A stretch of DNA of 64,000 bases from W0P28-013 sp964570565 (lineage in GTDB: Bacteria > Bacteroidota > Bacteroidia > Bacteroidales > Paludibacteraceae). The notes under the pieces were generated by a model. The model did no database searches, was not told the origin of the DNA, and was given only the letters and a program-made list of their open reading frames with translations. Each line of letters begins with the position of its first letter. The stretch's first letter is position 1. Below, one piece after another: positions 25,808 to 33,676 of the stretch. Where the stretch lies: NCBI GenBank assembly GCA_964570565.1, contig CAZMYT010000002.1, positions 1 through 64,000 of the forward strand, written 5' to 3'. Both the position numbers and the translations under genes were made by a program.

Positions 25808-26440
25808 ATGCTTTTAAGTAAAAAAACAGTCGAAGAAAATGCTACGCTAGCTCTTTGGGAAATCACTGAAACTATCGACGAATTGCTAGATTTACTTCAT
25901 TTAGATCCGTTTATTATTCAAGAAATTTCGCTATTTACAAGTGATAAACGCAAACTGGAATATCTCGCTGCTCGTGTATTACTACAAGAGGTAATTGGTG
26001 AAAAGAAAACCATTGCTTACACCAAACAAGGCAAACCTTATTTGGTGGATAATTCTTTCCAAATTAGTATAACACATACAGGAAAATTTGTTGCTGTATT
26101 AATTCACCCAACTTACCGCGTAGGTGTGGATGTAGAAAGAATATCAGACAAAGTTGTACGTGTCCAAAGCAAATTTTTATCGGAAGCAGAGCGCACCTCT
26201 ATTGAGCCTTCATTGGCAAAAACACATCTAGCGTTACTCTGGGCCGCCAAAGAAACACTCTATAAAATACTCGGACAAGAAGAAGTGGAATTTACAAAAC
26301 ATTTAGCCATAGAACCATTTAAGCCTTATTTAATGGGAACTATGGAAGCTAAGGAAACACGCACACCAGCTGCCGAAACATTCCAATTGACCTACCATGT
26401 GTTTCCAGAATTTGTATTAGTGTGGACCGTAAAGCCATAA
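25808..26440 (+). CDS. 4'-phosphopantetheinyl transferase
   Basis: 210 residues. The Mg-binding motif GVDVER (about 104-109) and the helix motif WAAKETLYKILG (about 143-154) define the PPTase superfamily. The N-terminal YLAARVLLQEVIG stretch places it with the Sfp-like, double-length class. It activates acyl or peptidyl carrier proteins with phosphopantetheine from CoA. The gene follows gldD by 16 bases and precedes the GGGP synthase by 8, so it belongs to the same operon. It may replace AcpS if none exists elsewhere. Confidence 0.88.
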   Translation: MLLSKKTVEENATLALWEITETIDELLDLLHLDPFIIQEISLFTSDKRKLEYLAARVLLQEVIGEKKTIAYTKQGKPYLVDNSFQISITHTGKFVAVLIHPTYRVGVDVERISDKVVRVQSKFLSEAERTSIEPSLAKTHLALLWAAKETLYKILGQEEVEFTKHLAIEPFKPYLMGTMEAKETRTPAAETFQLTYHVFPEFVLVWTVKP

Positions 26441-26448
26441 TAAACTAA

Positions 26449-27180
26449 ATGCAAGCGATTTACAACACAATAACCACAGCGCATAAGATAGGAAAACAAC
26501 TTTTTGCTGTGCTTATCGACCCTGAAAAATGTGTTGGTACAACGCTTGAACAGGTTATTGACACCGCCAATAAAGCACAACCAAACTTCATATTCGTAGG
26601 TGGTAGCCAACTGCAAAACTCGGTAGATGAAACAGTGATACACATCAAACGATTAACGACAATTCCCGTGGTGCTTTTCCCAGGTAATGCGTTTCAATTG
26701 ACCAATAAAGCCGATGCGCTTCTTCTGCTTTCACTCATATCTGGTCGTAATGCAAAATGGCTCATTGGGCAGCACGTGCAAGCAGCTAAGGCTATTCAAC
26801 AATCAGCTTTAGAAACTATTTCAACAGGATATATACTGATTGATGGTGGCAATACAACAGCCGTTGAGCGTGTGAGTAAAACCAAACCTTTACAACGCGA
26901 TGCCATTGATGAAGTTGTATCTACCGCTTTAGCTGGACAATTATTGGGTCACAAACTGATCTATTTAGAAGCTGGTAGCGGAGCCCAAAATCCAGTGCCA
27001 ACAGCACTCATAAAAGCTGTAAAAACAGCTATTGACATTCCACTCATTGTAGGCGGAGGTTTAACTTCTACCGATGCCATAAAACAAGCGTATGAAGCTG
27101 GCGCAGACATTGTGGTGGTGGGCAATTATCTGGAAACTCACCTCGAAAAAATGGTCGACTTTTGTGCCACTCGAAATTAA
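26449..27180 (+). CDS. pcrB: Geranylgeranylglyceryl-phosphate (PcrB-type) synthase
   Basis: 243 residues, TIM barrel. Visible are KQLFAVLIDPEKC near the N-terminus, FVGGSQ (the glycerol-1-phosphate side), LFPGN, YLEAGSGA and the phosphate-binding VGGGLTSTDA, then VVGNYLE. These enzymes join a long polyprenyl diphosphate to glycerol-1-phosphate, the first step of archaeal ether lipids; Bacteroidetes members are known to have this activity although the organisms lack archaeal membranes. The next enzyme of such a route is not in the window. The gene ends immediately before a perfect 19-bp palindromic terminator. Confidence 0.88.
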   Translation: MQAIYNTITTAHKIGKQLFAVLIDPEKCVGTTLEQVIDTANKAQPNFIFVGGSQLQNSVDETVIHIKRLTTIPVVLFPGNAFQLTNKADALLLLSLISGRNAKWLIGQHVQAAKAIQQSALETISTGYILIDGGNTTAVERVSKTKPLQRDAIDEVVSTALAGQLLGHKLIYLEAGSGAQNPVPTALIKAVKTAIDIPLIVGGGLTSTDAIKQAYEAGADIVVVGNYLETHLEKMVDFCATRN

Positions 27181-27225
27181 ACAATAAAGGCAGAATAAAA
27201 ATTTATTCTGCCTTTATTGTTTTTT
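27181..27225. terminator. Bidirectional terminator between pcrB and the PagL-like gene
   Basis: A perfect 19-bp inverted repeat, ACAATAAAGGCAGAATAAA against its complement with a 2-base centre (27200-27201), fills the gap between convergent genes. It is followed by T-runs on both strands. It starts at the base after the pcrB stop. Confidence 0.85.
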
Positions 27226-28591
27226 ATCGTCCTAAATTAAATGGGGGGTCTTCGGACTCAACACCAACAGGCTGCCATTGTTTATTAGGGTCGCCTCGTT
27301 TCCACTTTCTATCGGGATGATACACGGCGTAACTTCCTCGACGACCATCTGATTCTTGTTTTTTTGTATACGGTATTTGGTAACCAATACCCCATTCTAT
27401 CATTTCCGCCTTTTGTAAATGTGTTTTTAAACTCGCATTCACAAATAAATTATCGTATACACGACAGCGTACGCCTAAACGGAAATAGTTCCAACCATCT
27501 TCTTTTTCAATATCATAACTATACAACATCGGACGATTATCACCATATACAGGATGTGGATCATGTGTCGCGTTACGAATTGGGTCGTACACATAAACTC
27601 CCCATTGTAAAACAGCTGTCACCCGACCAATAATAAACTCATTGCTTAAACAAACGCCTGCGCGAAATTTATTTGCAATATCTTCAGTTGGAATAAAATA
27701 ACGACCAAAACGCGTGTTTTGCGTATACGATTCAGCACCGCGATTACCTTGTTGTACAAACACACCATCGTAAAACACGTCCACACCACCACCCAACGCA
27801 TACCAATCGGTCAAATTAGCAGACATACTAGCATGAAAAGAACCTACGGGATACATTTTATTGTCCTTGTAGTACAATTCACGGGCACCACCCGAAGCAA
27901 TTAAATTAATCGAAAAATCGTAAGGAAAGCCGTCAATAGGCGGTCTCGGTTTTTTACAATGCGTACAGCCAGGAAATAAATATTTGGCACCAACCATCAC
28001 CTGCAACATATTCAGCCCTGCGTTCGGTTGCAGCATACTACCATTACTCATGTGATTGTAGCCAATATCTGACGTAATAGAAAATTGCTTGGCAACAGGA
28101 AATTCTAAATTGGCACCCGTAGTTAAATACACATTTAAAACTGAGCCTATCGCAGAATTAGCGGTTGAGGCATTGACTCCCGACAGTGTATCACCATCAT
28201 TCCATGTTTTGGTAAAGAAACTCAAGCCCGCACCAATTTTATAATTCAAATGGAAATGTTCTGTTTTTACTACTGGCACTAACAAATAAGGATATATGGC
28301 AAAAGCTGTTCCTAACAACTTTGGATTTCCCAAATTAATGCCTAAAAGTCCAACACCCACAGTAGGCATGTGCCAATAATGCTGCCAATCGTAATTACCC
28401 ATAGCAGGAAATTCTATAGCCAACTCGCCACCTAAAGCAGGGGGATGTGAAATAGAATCAAGATTTTTGGTCATGGGTACAATATAACCTCCATAAATGG
28501 AACCTTTAATGGCAAAAGGAAATTTTTGAGCCGTCGCTAATTGGCCGACACCGATAAATAATAAGGCAAAAAATATGGTTTTTTTCATCAT
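27224..28591 (-). CDS. PagL-like lipid A deacylase with extended outer-membrane barrel
   Basis: 455 residues with a signal peptide (cleaved near ATAQ). The first half is a beta barrel with the PagL catalytic pattern NHMSNGS...PNAGLN (about 181-195; His and Ser of the PagL HxSN motif). PagL removes the 3-O acyl chain from lipid A in the outer membrane. Classical PagL is only about 150-170 residues. Here a second barrel-like half of about 230 residues follows a Cys-rich turn (FPGCTHCKKP), and an arginine/lysine-rich tail ends the protein. Its substrate could therefore differ. Confidence 0.7.
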   Translation of the reverse strand: MMKKTIFFALLFIGVGQLATAQKFPFAIKGSIYGGYIVPMTKNLDSISHPPALGGELAIEFPAMGNYDWQHYWHMPTVGVGLLGINLGNPKLLGTAFAIYPYLLVPVVKTEHFHLNYKIGAGLSFFTKTWNDGDTLSGVNASTANSAIGSVLNVYLTTGANLEFPVAKQFSITSDIGYNHMSNGSMLQPNAGLNMLQVMVGAKYLFPGCTHCKKPRPPIDGFPYDFSINLIASGGARELYYKDNKMYPVGSFHASMSANLTDWYALGGGVDVFYDGVFVQQGNRGAESYTQNTRFGRYFIPTEDIANKFRAGVCLSNEFIIGRVTAVLQWGVYVYDPIRNATHDPHPVYGDNRPMLYSYDIEKEDGWNYFRLGVRCRVYDNLFVNASLKTHLQKAEMIEWGIGYQIPYTKKQESDGRRGSYAVYHPDRKWKRGDPNKQWQPVGVESEDPPFNLGR

Positions 28592-28597
28592 TCTAAA

Positions 28598-28617
28598 CTA
28601 TTTTTGTTCAAAAATAG
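28598..28617. promoter_or_regulatory. Palindromic promoter of the PagL-like gene
   Basis: CTATTTTTG and CAAAAATAG are separated by 2 bases, an inverted repeat of two TAnnTTTG elements facing each other. The minus-strand TATTTTTG (28609-28616) lies 17 bases before the PagL-like start; the plus-strand copy is at 28599-28606. Confidence 0.5.
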
Positions 28618-28620
28618 AGC

Positions 28621-28628
28621 TATCTTTG
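28621..28628 (+). promoter_or_regulatory. -7 promoter element of gldF
   Basis: TATCTTTG, perfect TAnnTTTG, 48 bases before the gldF ATG. It is 4 bases from the opposed minus-strand element at 28609-28616. Confidence 0.6.
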
Positions 28629-28676
28629 CAACTAGTAATATGTTGCTAGCAAAAATACAATAACTTTTTTACATTT

Positions 28677-29417
28677 ATGACATCTTCCATATGGAACCTC
28701 TTGAAAAAAGAGTTTCGCAGTTTTTTTAATACACCAGTAGGCTACATTGTTCTAGCTATTTTCTTCGTTGGTGCTGGTCTTTTCTTGTGGATTTTCCCAG
28801 GTGAATACAATGTTCTTAATAGCGGTTACGCCAATATTGATGGACTTTTTGTATTAGCCCCTTGGCTGTTTTTATTTTTATGTCCAGCCGTCACTATGCG
28901 ACTCATTGCAGAAGAAAAACAGCAAGGAACTATTGAACTGCTACTAACTCGCCCAATTAGCACCTTTTCATTGGTGGTTGGTAAGTTTCTATCAGCTTGG
29001 TTGATAATGCTCGTAGCCTTGATTCCGAGTATTATTTGGTATGCCACCGTTTATATTTTAGCCGAACCAATGGGCAATGTGGATAGCGGTGCATTTTGGG
29101 GTTCCTTTATCGGTTTAATTTTTCTGGCATCTGTGTATGGATCTATCGGTTTATTTGGTTCTTCTATTACGCGTAACCAACTGACCGCCTTTGTGGTGTC
29201 TGCCGTTATTTGTTTCACTATGTTTTATGGTTTTGAACTCATCGGATCGCTCTTCACCAATGGAAATACCAGTTTATATCTCAAAAACAGTGGCATTCAT
29301 GCCCATTACCAATCAATGAGTCGTGGCGTGCTCGACAGCCGCGATATGCTTTATATGATTATCGTAACTGTGCTCTTTTTATTGGGTGCCAAAACTGCTT
29401 TAACACGTAAAAAATAA
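28677..29417 (+). CDS. gldF: GldF, ABC-2 type permease
   Basis: 246 residues with six membrane helices. It starts with the GldF pattern LKKEFRSFFNTPVGYIVLAIF and contains RLIAEEKQQGTIELLLTRP, the conserved loop of ABC-2 permeases. In gliding relatives GldF works with GldG (second membrane subunit) and GldA (ATPase). Here surE follows after 10 bases, and neither gldG nor gldA is in the window. The protein may pair with an ATPase encoded elsewhere. Promoter elements upstream are unusually close to those of the divergent PagL-like gene. Confidence 0.85.
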   Translation: MTSSIWNLLKKEFRSFFNTPVGYIVLAIFFVGAGLFLWIFPGEYNVLNSGYANIDGLFVLAPWLFLFLCPAVTMRLIAEEKQQGTIELLLTRPISTFSLVVGKFLSAWLIMLVALIPSIIWYATVYILAEPMGNVDSGAFWGSFIGLIFLASVYGSIGLFGSSITRNQLTAFVVSAVICFTMFYGFELIGSLFTNGNTSLYLKNSGIHAHYQSMSRGVLDSRDMLYMIIVTVLFLLGAKTALTRKK

Positions 29418-29427
29418 ATTACATCAT

Positions 29428-30189
29428 ATGAAACCATTAATTTTAATCACCAACGACGACGGTGTACAATCAAAAGGCATATCAGAATTGATTGATATGG
29501 CTTGCACATTAGGCAATGTCGTAGTTATGGCGCCCGATGGTCCACGGTCAGCTCAATCGAATGCGCTCACCATGGCAGTGCCTGTATATTATCAGCTGGA
29601 ACGTAAAGAACCGGGATTAGAAATCTACAAATGTTCGGGCACGCCGACCGACTGTGTCAAATTGGCACTCAATAACGTGCTCGACCGCAAACCCGATTTG
29701 CTTTTTTCGGGCATTAATCATGGCTCTAATTCAGGCATCAACGTGATTTATTCTGGTACTATGGGAGCTGTATTCGAAGGCTGCGTGAACGAAATTCCTT
29801 CGGTAGGATTTTCCATTTGCGACCACGCCAAAGATGCTGACTTCTCGAAAGCTAAAGTTTATTTTGAACAAATAGCACGCAAAGTCATGATGGAAGGATT
29901 ACCTGCTGGTGTCTGTTTAAATGTAAACGCACCCATGGGCGACATAAAAGGCGTTCGCTTGTCACAACAAACAAAAGGTTATTGGACAGAAGAATTCGAG
30001 AATCGTACTTCGCCTCATGGTCAAGACTATTATTGGCTCACCGGCTACTTTCTCAATCAAGAACCCGACAATGAGCTCACTGACGAATGGGCGTTGTCGC
30101 ATGGTTATGTAGCAATCGTACCCACACGTGTGGACATGACTGATTATGAAGCCATCAAACAACTGAAAGGATATGAAGAAATTAGATAA
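29428..30189 (+). CDS. surE: 5'/3'-nucleotidase SurE
   Basis: 253 residues. The SurE metal site is at the N-terminus: ILITNDDG (N9, D10, D11), followed by VVMAPDGPRSAQSNALT with the conserved Ser, and SGINHGSNSG with the Asn ligand. It removes phosphate from nucleoside monophosphates and is linked to stationary-phase survival. The end overlaps the next small gene by 17 bases. surE next to lpxB is a common Bacteroidetes order. Confidence 0.93.
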   Translation: MKPLILITNDDGVQSKGISELIDMACTLGNVVVMAPDGPRSAQSNALTMAVPVYYQLERKEPGLEIYKCSGTPTDCVKLALNNVLDRKPDLLFSGINHGSNSGINVIYSGTMGAVFEGCVNEIPSVGFSICDHAKDADFSKAKVYFEQIARKVMMEGLPAGVCLNVNAPMGDIKGVRLSQQTKGYWTEEFENRTSPHGQDYYWLTGYFLNQEPDNELTDEWALSHGYVAIVPTRVDMTDYEAIKQLKGYEEIR

Positions 30190-30463
30190 CTTTTGGCTGG
30201 CATTAGGAATTGGCATTATCATGCCACTATTTTTTGGCTGGCTCTTCGTTGCTTCTTTTTACAAGGGAGAATTACCCTTATTCGAAGCATTCAAGGTTAT
30301 GTTTAACGGTGCTCCGGCTATGATAAGTAAATTAATTCTTGTGGCTTTAGTTCCTAATTTATTCGGAGTATTTATCTGTTATGCTAAACAATTATGGAAA
30401 GCTTGCAGAGGGTTCTTTGTACCAGTATTATTTTATTTGGCTATTGCCATGTTCTTCTTATAA
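30173..30463 (+). CDS. Small membrane protein between surE and lpxB
   Basis: 96 residues with three hydrophobic helices (about 10-28, 48-68, 78-96). It starts inside surE (17-base overlap) and ends 7 bases before lpxB, so it is embedded in the operon and must be translated with it. I recognise no family and no catalytic residues. The overlap, the consistent membrane profile and the position favour a real gene, possibly a partner of lipid A synthesis. Confidence 0.75.
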   Translation: MKKLDNFWLALGIGIIMPLFFGWLFVASFYKGELPLFEAFKVMFNGAPAMISKLILVALVPNLFGVFICYAKQLWKACRGFFVPVLFYLAIAMFFL

Positions 30464-30470
30464 CAACAGC

Positions 30471-31595
30471 ATGAAATATTTTTTGATAGCAGGCGAAGCT
30501 TCTGGCGATTTACACGCTTCAAACCTCATGGCGGAGTTGAAGCAACAGGATCACGAGGCTGAATTTTGTTTTTTGGGAGGCGATTTAATGCAGGCTCAAG
30601 GAGGCCAACTCATAAAACATTATCGTGACATGGCTTTTATGGGATTTATAAATGTGCTCCTCAACTTACGAAAAGTACTTGTCAATTTGGAAGATTGCAA
30701 ACGCGCCATTGCACATTTCAAACCCGATGTCGTCATTTTGATTGATTATCCAAGTTTCAATTTACGCATTGCCAAATACGTCAAAAAACAATTTCAAACG
30801 CCTGTCTACTACTACATCTCACCCAAATTATGGGCATGGAAAAGTTATCGCATCAAATCCATTAAAAAATACATTGATAAAATGTATACAATTTTTCCTT
30901 TTGAAACGGAATTTTATGCGCAATATGATTACCCCGTAACTTATGTTGGAAATCCTACGGTAGACTCCATCGCACACTTCCACGCAAGCAAAAATAATCG
31001 AAATTTTAGAGAAGAATATAAGTTGGACTCTCGTCCTATTGTGGCTTTATTAGCGGGCAGCCGCCGTCAAGAAATAAGTAAATGCTTACCAACTATGGTT
31101 GAAATAGCCGATAAATTTCCAACATTTCAATTTCTAGTAGCGGCCGCGCCAGGCATAGAACGAGGTTATTACAACCAATTTTTAACATCCTCCGTAAAAA
31201 TAGTGTCGGATAGTACATATGCCCTATTGGACGAATCGTATGCCGCCATAGTCAATTCAGGCACTGCCACATTGGAAACGGGGCTCCTCAAAGTACCGCA
31301 GGTGGTCGTTTACCATGTAATTGGAGGTAGAATAGCATCCTTATTAAAAAAGATTCTAATCAAAACACGTTACATTTCGCTGGTCAATTTGGTGGCAGAA
31401 ACTGAAGTCGTGAAAGAATTAGTAGCACACGAATTCACATCTGAACAGGTTCACGCAGAACTTGATAGAATACTGACCGATTCTTCCTACTACGAAAAAA
31501 TAAAAATGGGCTACAATAAGCTCGAACGACGTCTAGGTGAATCAGGTACTGCACATAGAGCAGCCGTAGCCATTACCACAAGTTTAAGAAAATAA
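30471..31595 (+). CDS. lpxB: Lipid-A-disaccharide synthase
   Basis: 374 residues from the ATG at 30471, which gives the classical opening MKYFLIAGEASGD; upstream in-frame ATGs lie in the preceding gene. GT19 fold with VDYP-like VILIDYPSFNLR, YYISPKLWAWKSYR and LLAGSRRQEI (the nucleotide-binding turn), then NSGTATLETGLL. It couples lipid X to UDP-diacylglucosamine at the inner membrane. With lpxH in the window and the PagL-like enzyme, it shows normal lipid A production. Confidence 0.95.
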   Translation: MKYFLIAGEASGDLHASNLMAELKQQDHEAEFCFLGGDLMQAQGGQLIKHYRDMAFMGFINVLLNLRKVLVNLEDCKRAIAHFKPDVVILIDYPSFNLRIAKYVKKQFQTPVYYYISPKLWAWKSYRIKSIKKYIDKMYTIFPFETEFYAQYDYPVTYVGNPTVDSIAHFHASKNNRNFREEYKLDSRPIVALLAGSRRQEISKCLPTMVEIADKFPTFQFLVAAAPGIERGYYNQFLTSSVKIVSDSTYALLDESYAAIVNSGTATLETGLLKVPQVVVYHVIGGRIASLLKKILIKTRYISLVNLVAETEVVKELVAHEFTSEQVHAELDRILTDSSYYEKIKMGYNKLERRLGESGTAHRAAVAITTSLRK

Positions 31596-31634
31596 TTCAA
31601 ATACGATGCAACGTTTACAACGTTCTGTGCATCA

Positions 31635-32192
31635 ATGAAAGAGACAGGAAATACATATGATCTGACTGCAAGTCAATTGATAGACGGTTGCATTCGCGGT
31701 GATAGGCGTGCGCAACGTCGGCTTTACGACTTATATGCCAAACGTATGGCAGCTCTGTGTATGCGCTATTGCGGCGATTATGAGGTAGCCTTGGATCTAA
31801 TGCACGACGGTTTTATAAAATTGTTCACACACATTGAAAGTTATAGTGGACAAGGTTTCTTCGAAGCATGGATGCGTAAAATTTTTGTGAACACGGCACT
31901 CGAATATTTACGTAAAAACGATGCACTAAGAGATAGTTCTGATATAGAAGAAGATATCCAGATCATGTCACCTGAACCGTCAGCCATTGATCAACTTTCG
32001 GCCAACGAGATTATGGCGTTAATTCAGGAATTACCTACAGGATTTAGAACTGTTTTTAATTTATATGTAATAGAAGGATACAGTCATGCCGAAATAGCGA
32101 ACATATTACAAATTAACGAAAGTTCATCGCGCTCTCAATTCTCACGGGCAAGAACCATTTTACAAACTAAGATTACTGCTTTATATAAATGA
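31635..32192 (+). CDS. ECF-type RNA polymerase sigma factor
   Basis: 185 residues. Region 2 (about 25-95) contains RRLYDLYAKRMAALCMRY, the acidic VALDLMHDGFIKLF and the -10-reading helix with WMRKIFVNTALEYLRKN. Region 4 (about 125-180) has LPTGFRTVFNLYVIEGYSHAEIANIL and a recognition helix around ESSSRSQFSRAR. The stop overlaps the start of the next gene (ATGA), the normal arrangement of a sigma factor and its anti-sigma partner. Targets are unknown; it may regulate its own operon. Confidence 0.92.
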   Translation: MKETGNTYDLTASQLIDGCIRGDRRAQRRLYDLYAKRMAALCMRYCGDYEVALDLMHDGFIKLFTHIESYSGQGFFEAWMRKIFVNTALEYLRKNDALRDSSDIEEDIQIMSPEPSAIDQLSANEIMALIQELPTGFRTVFNLYVIEGYSHAEIANILQINESSSRSQFSRARTILQTKITALYK

Positions 32193-33550
32193 CGGACCAC
32201 GAATTAAAACAACGATTACAGGAAAAGCTTAAATTCCAAGAATTAGAGTTACCTGCCAATGATTGGAACGCAATTGAAAAGCGTTTGCCAGTCCCTTCGC
32301 GTCGTATCTCGATAGCATGGCGTTGGTCAGTAGCCGTTGGTGTTGCAGCTGTAGCACTAGTTGCCATACTATTATACCAACAACCTTCCAGCTCATTACC
32401 CACTTCACCAACATTTGCCGAATCGGAACAAAAAACAACGGAAAATATTAATGGTGAACCTGTTAAAAACATAAACACGTCTACAGCTTTATTAAGCCAA
32501 GTTGCTAAAACAGAAGAATCAGCGAAAGACAACCAAAAAGTAGACACTAAAAAGGAACAAAAAAAGGCTGATAAACATACCAAATCAAAACATAAAACTA
32601 CCGATGAAGATGACAATACGAACGACACCAAAGACACTGAGTCGATAGAAACCGCACCCAAAGAAGACGAAAATCAAAAACCATCGTTGCACGAACAAGA
32701 AGACGACGGCTCTGAATATATTGTGCAATTGCAGGAATCAAAACAGGACAACAAAGCTCTTGCTCAAGTAGATAAAACGGAGACACAGAACAATCCAATG
32801 TTATCTATAGAAGCCGCTGATGCCTTGATGAGAGAGCAAAATAAACAACAAATAGCTGCTCTTGAAGAAAAAGAACAAAAATCGTCTAATCAATCAGGAA
32901 CTGAAAATTGGAATGTTGGATTATTGGCTTCGATAACACCAGAAATTTTGACCATGAGTGATGTAGCACCAACCGTTTTGATGGACAACTCTTTTTCGTA
33001 CCGAAGCATGAACAGAGTAAATGCCAAACACGATTTGCCAATTATGGTAGGAGCTTCTGTTGGAATTCCTTTAGCCAAAGGTTTTTCTGTGCACACAGGG
33101 CTTAATTATGCGTATATCCACTCAACCATTACTAATGAAAATACCCTTACTGGCGATTATGCTGTCAATAATCAAAAACTTCATTATTTGGGTATCCCTG
33201 TCATGTTTTCGTACAAAGTATTCGATTATAACATCGTACAATGTTACGTCTCAGGGGGTGGTATGGCAGAAAAAGGGTTGGTAAAAAATGTTCAAACATA
33301 TACCTTCGATCAAACCAATGCTTTGCTTGATAGCGACTCAAAAGAGGAATTCATAAACGGCTTTCAATTTTCATTAACAGCAAACATCGGGCTTGGCGTA
33401 CGCCTCTATAAAGGCTTAAATCTTTTTTTTGAACCAGGTTTCACTTGGTATATTCCCAATAACACTTCGCCGCAACCTGAAAATATACGAACAGAACATC
33501 CCTACAACTTAAGTTTGACAGCCGGACTTCGATATAACTTAAATCAATAA
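32189..33550 (+). CDS. Anti-sigma factor fused to an outer-membrane barrel (Dma-like)
   Basis: 453 residues in three parts. Residues 1-42 are charged and helical, like a short cytoplasmic anti-sigma segment. Residues 43-63 form one membrane helix. A hydrophilic Lys/Glu/Asp/Thr-rich linker runs to about 245, long enough to cross the periplasm. The rest (VGLLASITPEILTM to GLRYNLNQ) is a PorT-like beta barrel ending in NQ. Proteins spanning both membranes with this layout have been described in Bacteroides as dual membrane-spanning anti-sigma factors (Dma) that control vesiculation. Assignment here rests on architecture and the 4-base overlap with the sigma gene. Confidence 0.8.
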   Translation: MTDHELKQRLQEKLKFQELELPANDWNAIEKRLPVPSRRISIAWRWSVAVGVAAVALVAILLYQQPSSSLPTSPTFAESEQKTTENINGEPVKNINTSTALLSQVAKTEESAKDNQKVDTKKEQKKADKHTKSKHKTTDEDDNTNDTKDTESIETAPKEDENQKPSLHEQEDDGSEYIVQLQESKQDNKALAQVDKTETQNNPMLSIEAADALMREQNKQQIAALEEKEQKSSNQSGTENWNVGLLASITPEILTMSDVAPTVLMDNSFSYRSMNRVNAKHDLPIMVGASVGIPLAKGFSVHTGLNYAYIHSTITNENTLTGDYAVNNQKLHYLGIPVMFSYKVFDYNIVQCYVSGGGMAEKGLVKNVQTYTFDQTNALLDSDSKEEFINGFQFSLTANIGLGVRLYKGLNLFFEPGFTWYIPNNTSPQPENIRTEHPYNLSLTAGLRYNLNQ

Positions 33551-33586
33551 AAAAGTAAGAAATTTATTAGTTTCTTACTTTTTTTA
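33551..33586 (+). terminator. Intrinsic terminator after the sigma/anti-sigma pair
   Basis: AAAAGTAAGAAA pairs with TTTCTTACTTTT across an 8-base loop (33563-33570), followed by T residues. It begins at the base after the barrel-gene stop. Confidence 0.75.
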
Positions 33587-33628
33587 TTAAAAATGGAGCA
33601 CTTTGGTCGCAAAATCGATATATTTTTT

Positions 33629-33636
33629 TAACTTTG
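33629..33636 (+). promoter_or_regulatory. -7 promoter element of the lipoprotein gene at 33677
   Basis: TAACTTTG, perfect TAnnTTTG, 40 bases before the ATG. Confidence 0.55.
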
Positions 33637-33676
33637 CAACGCAATCAATTATTTATTAATTAACTTTTTACTTACA

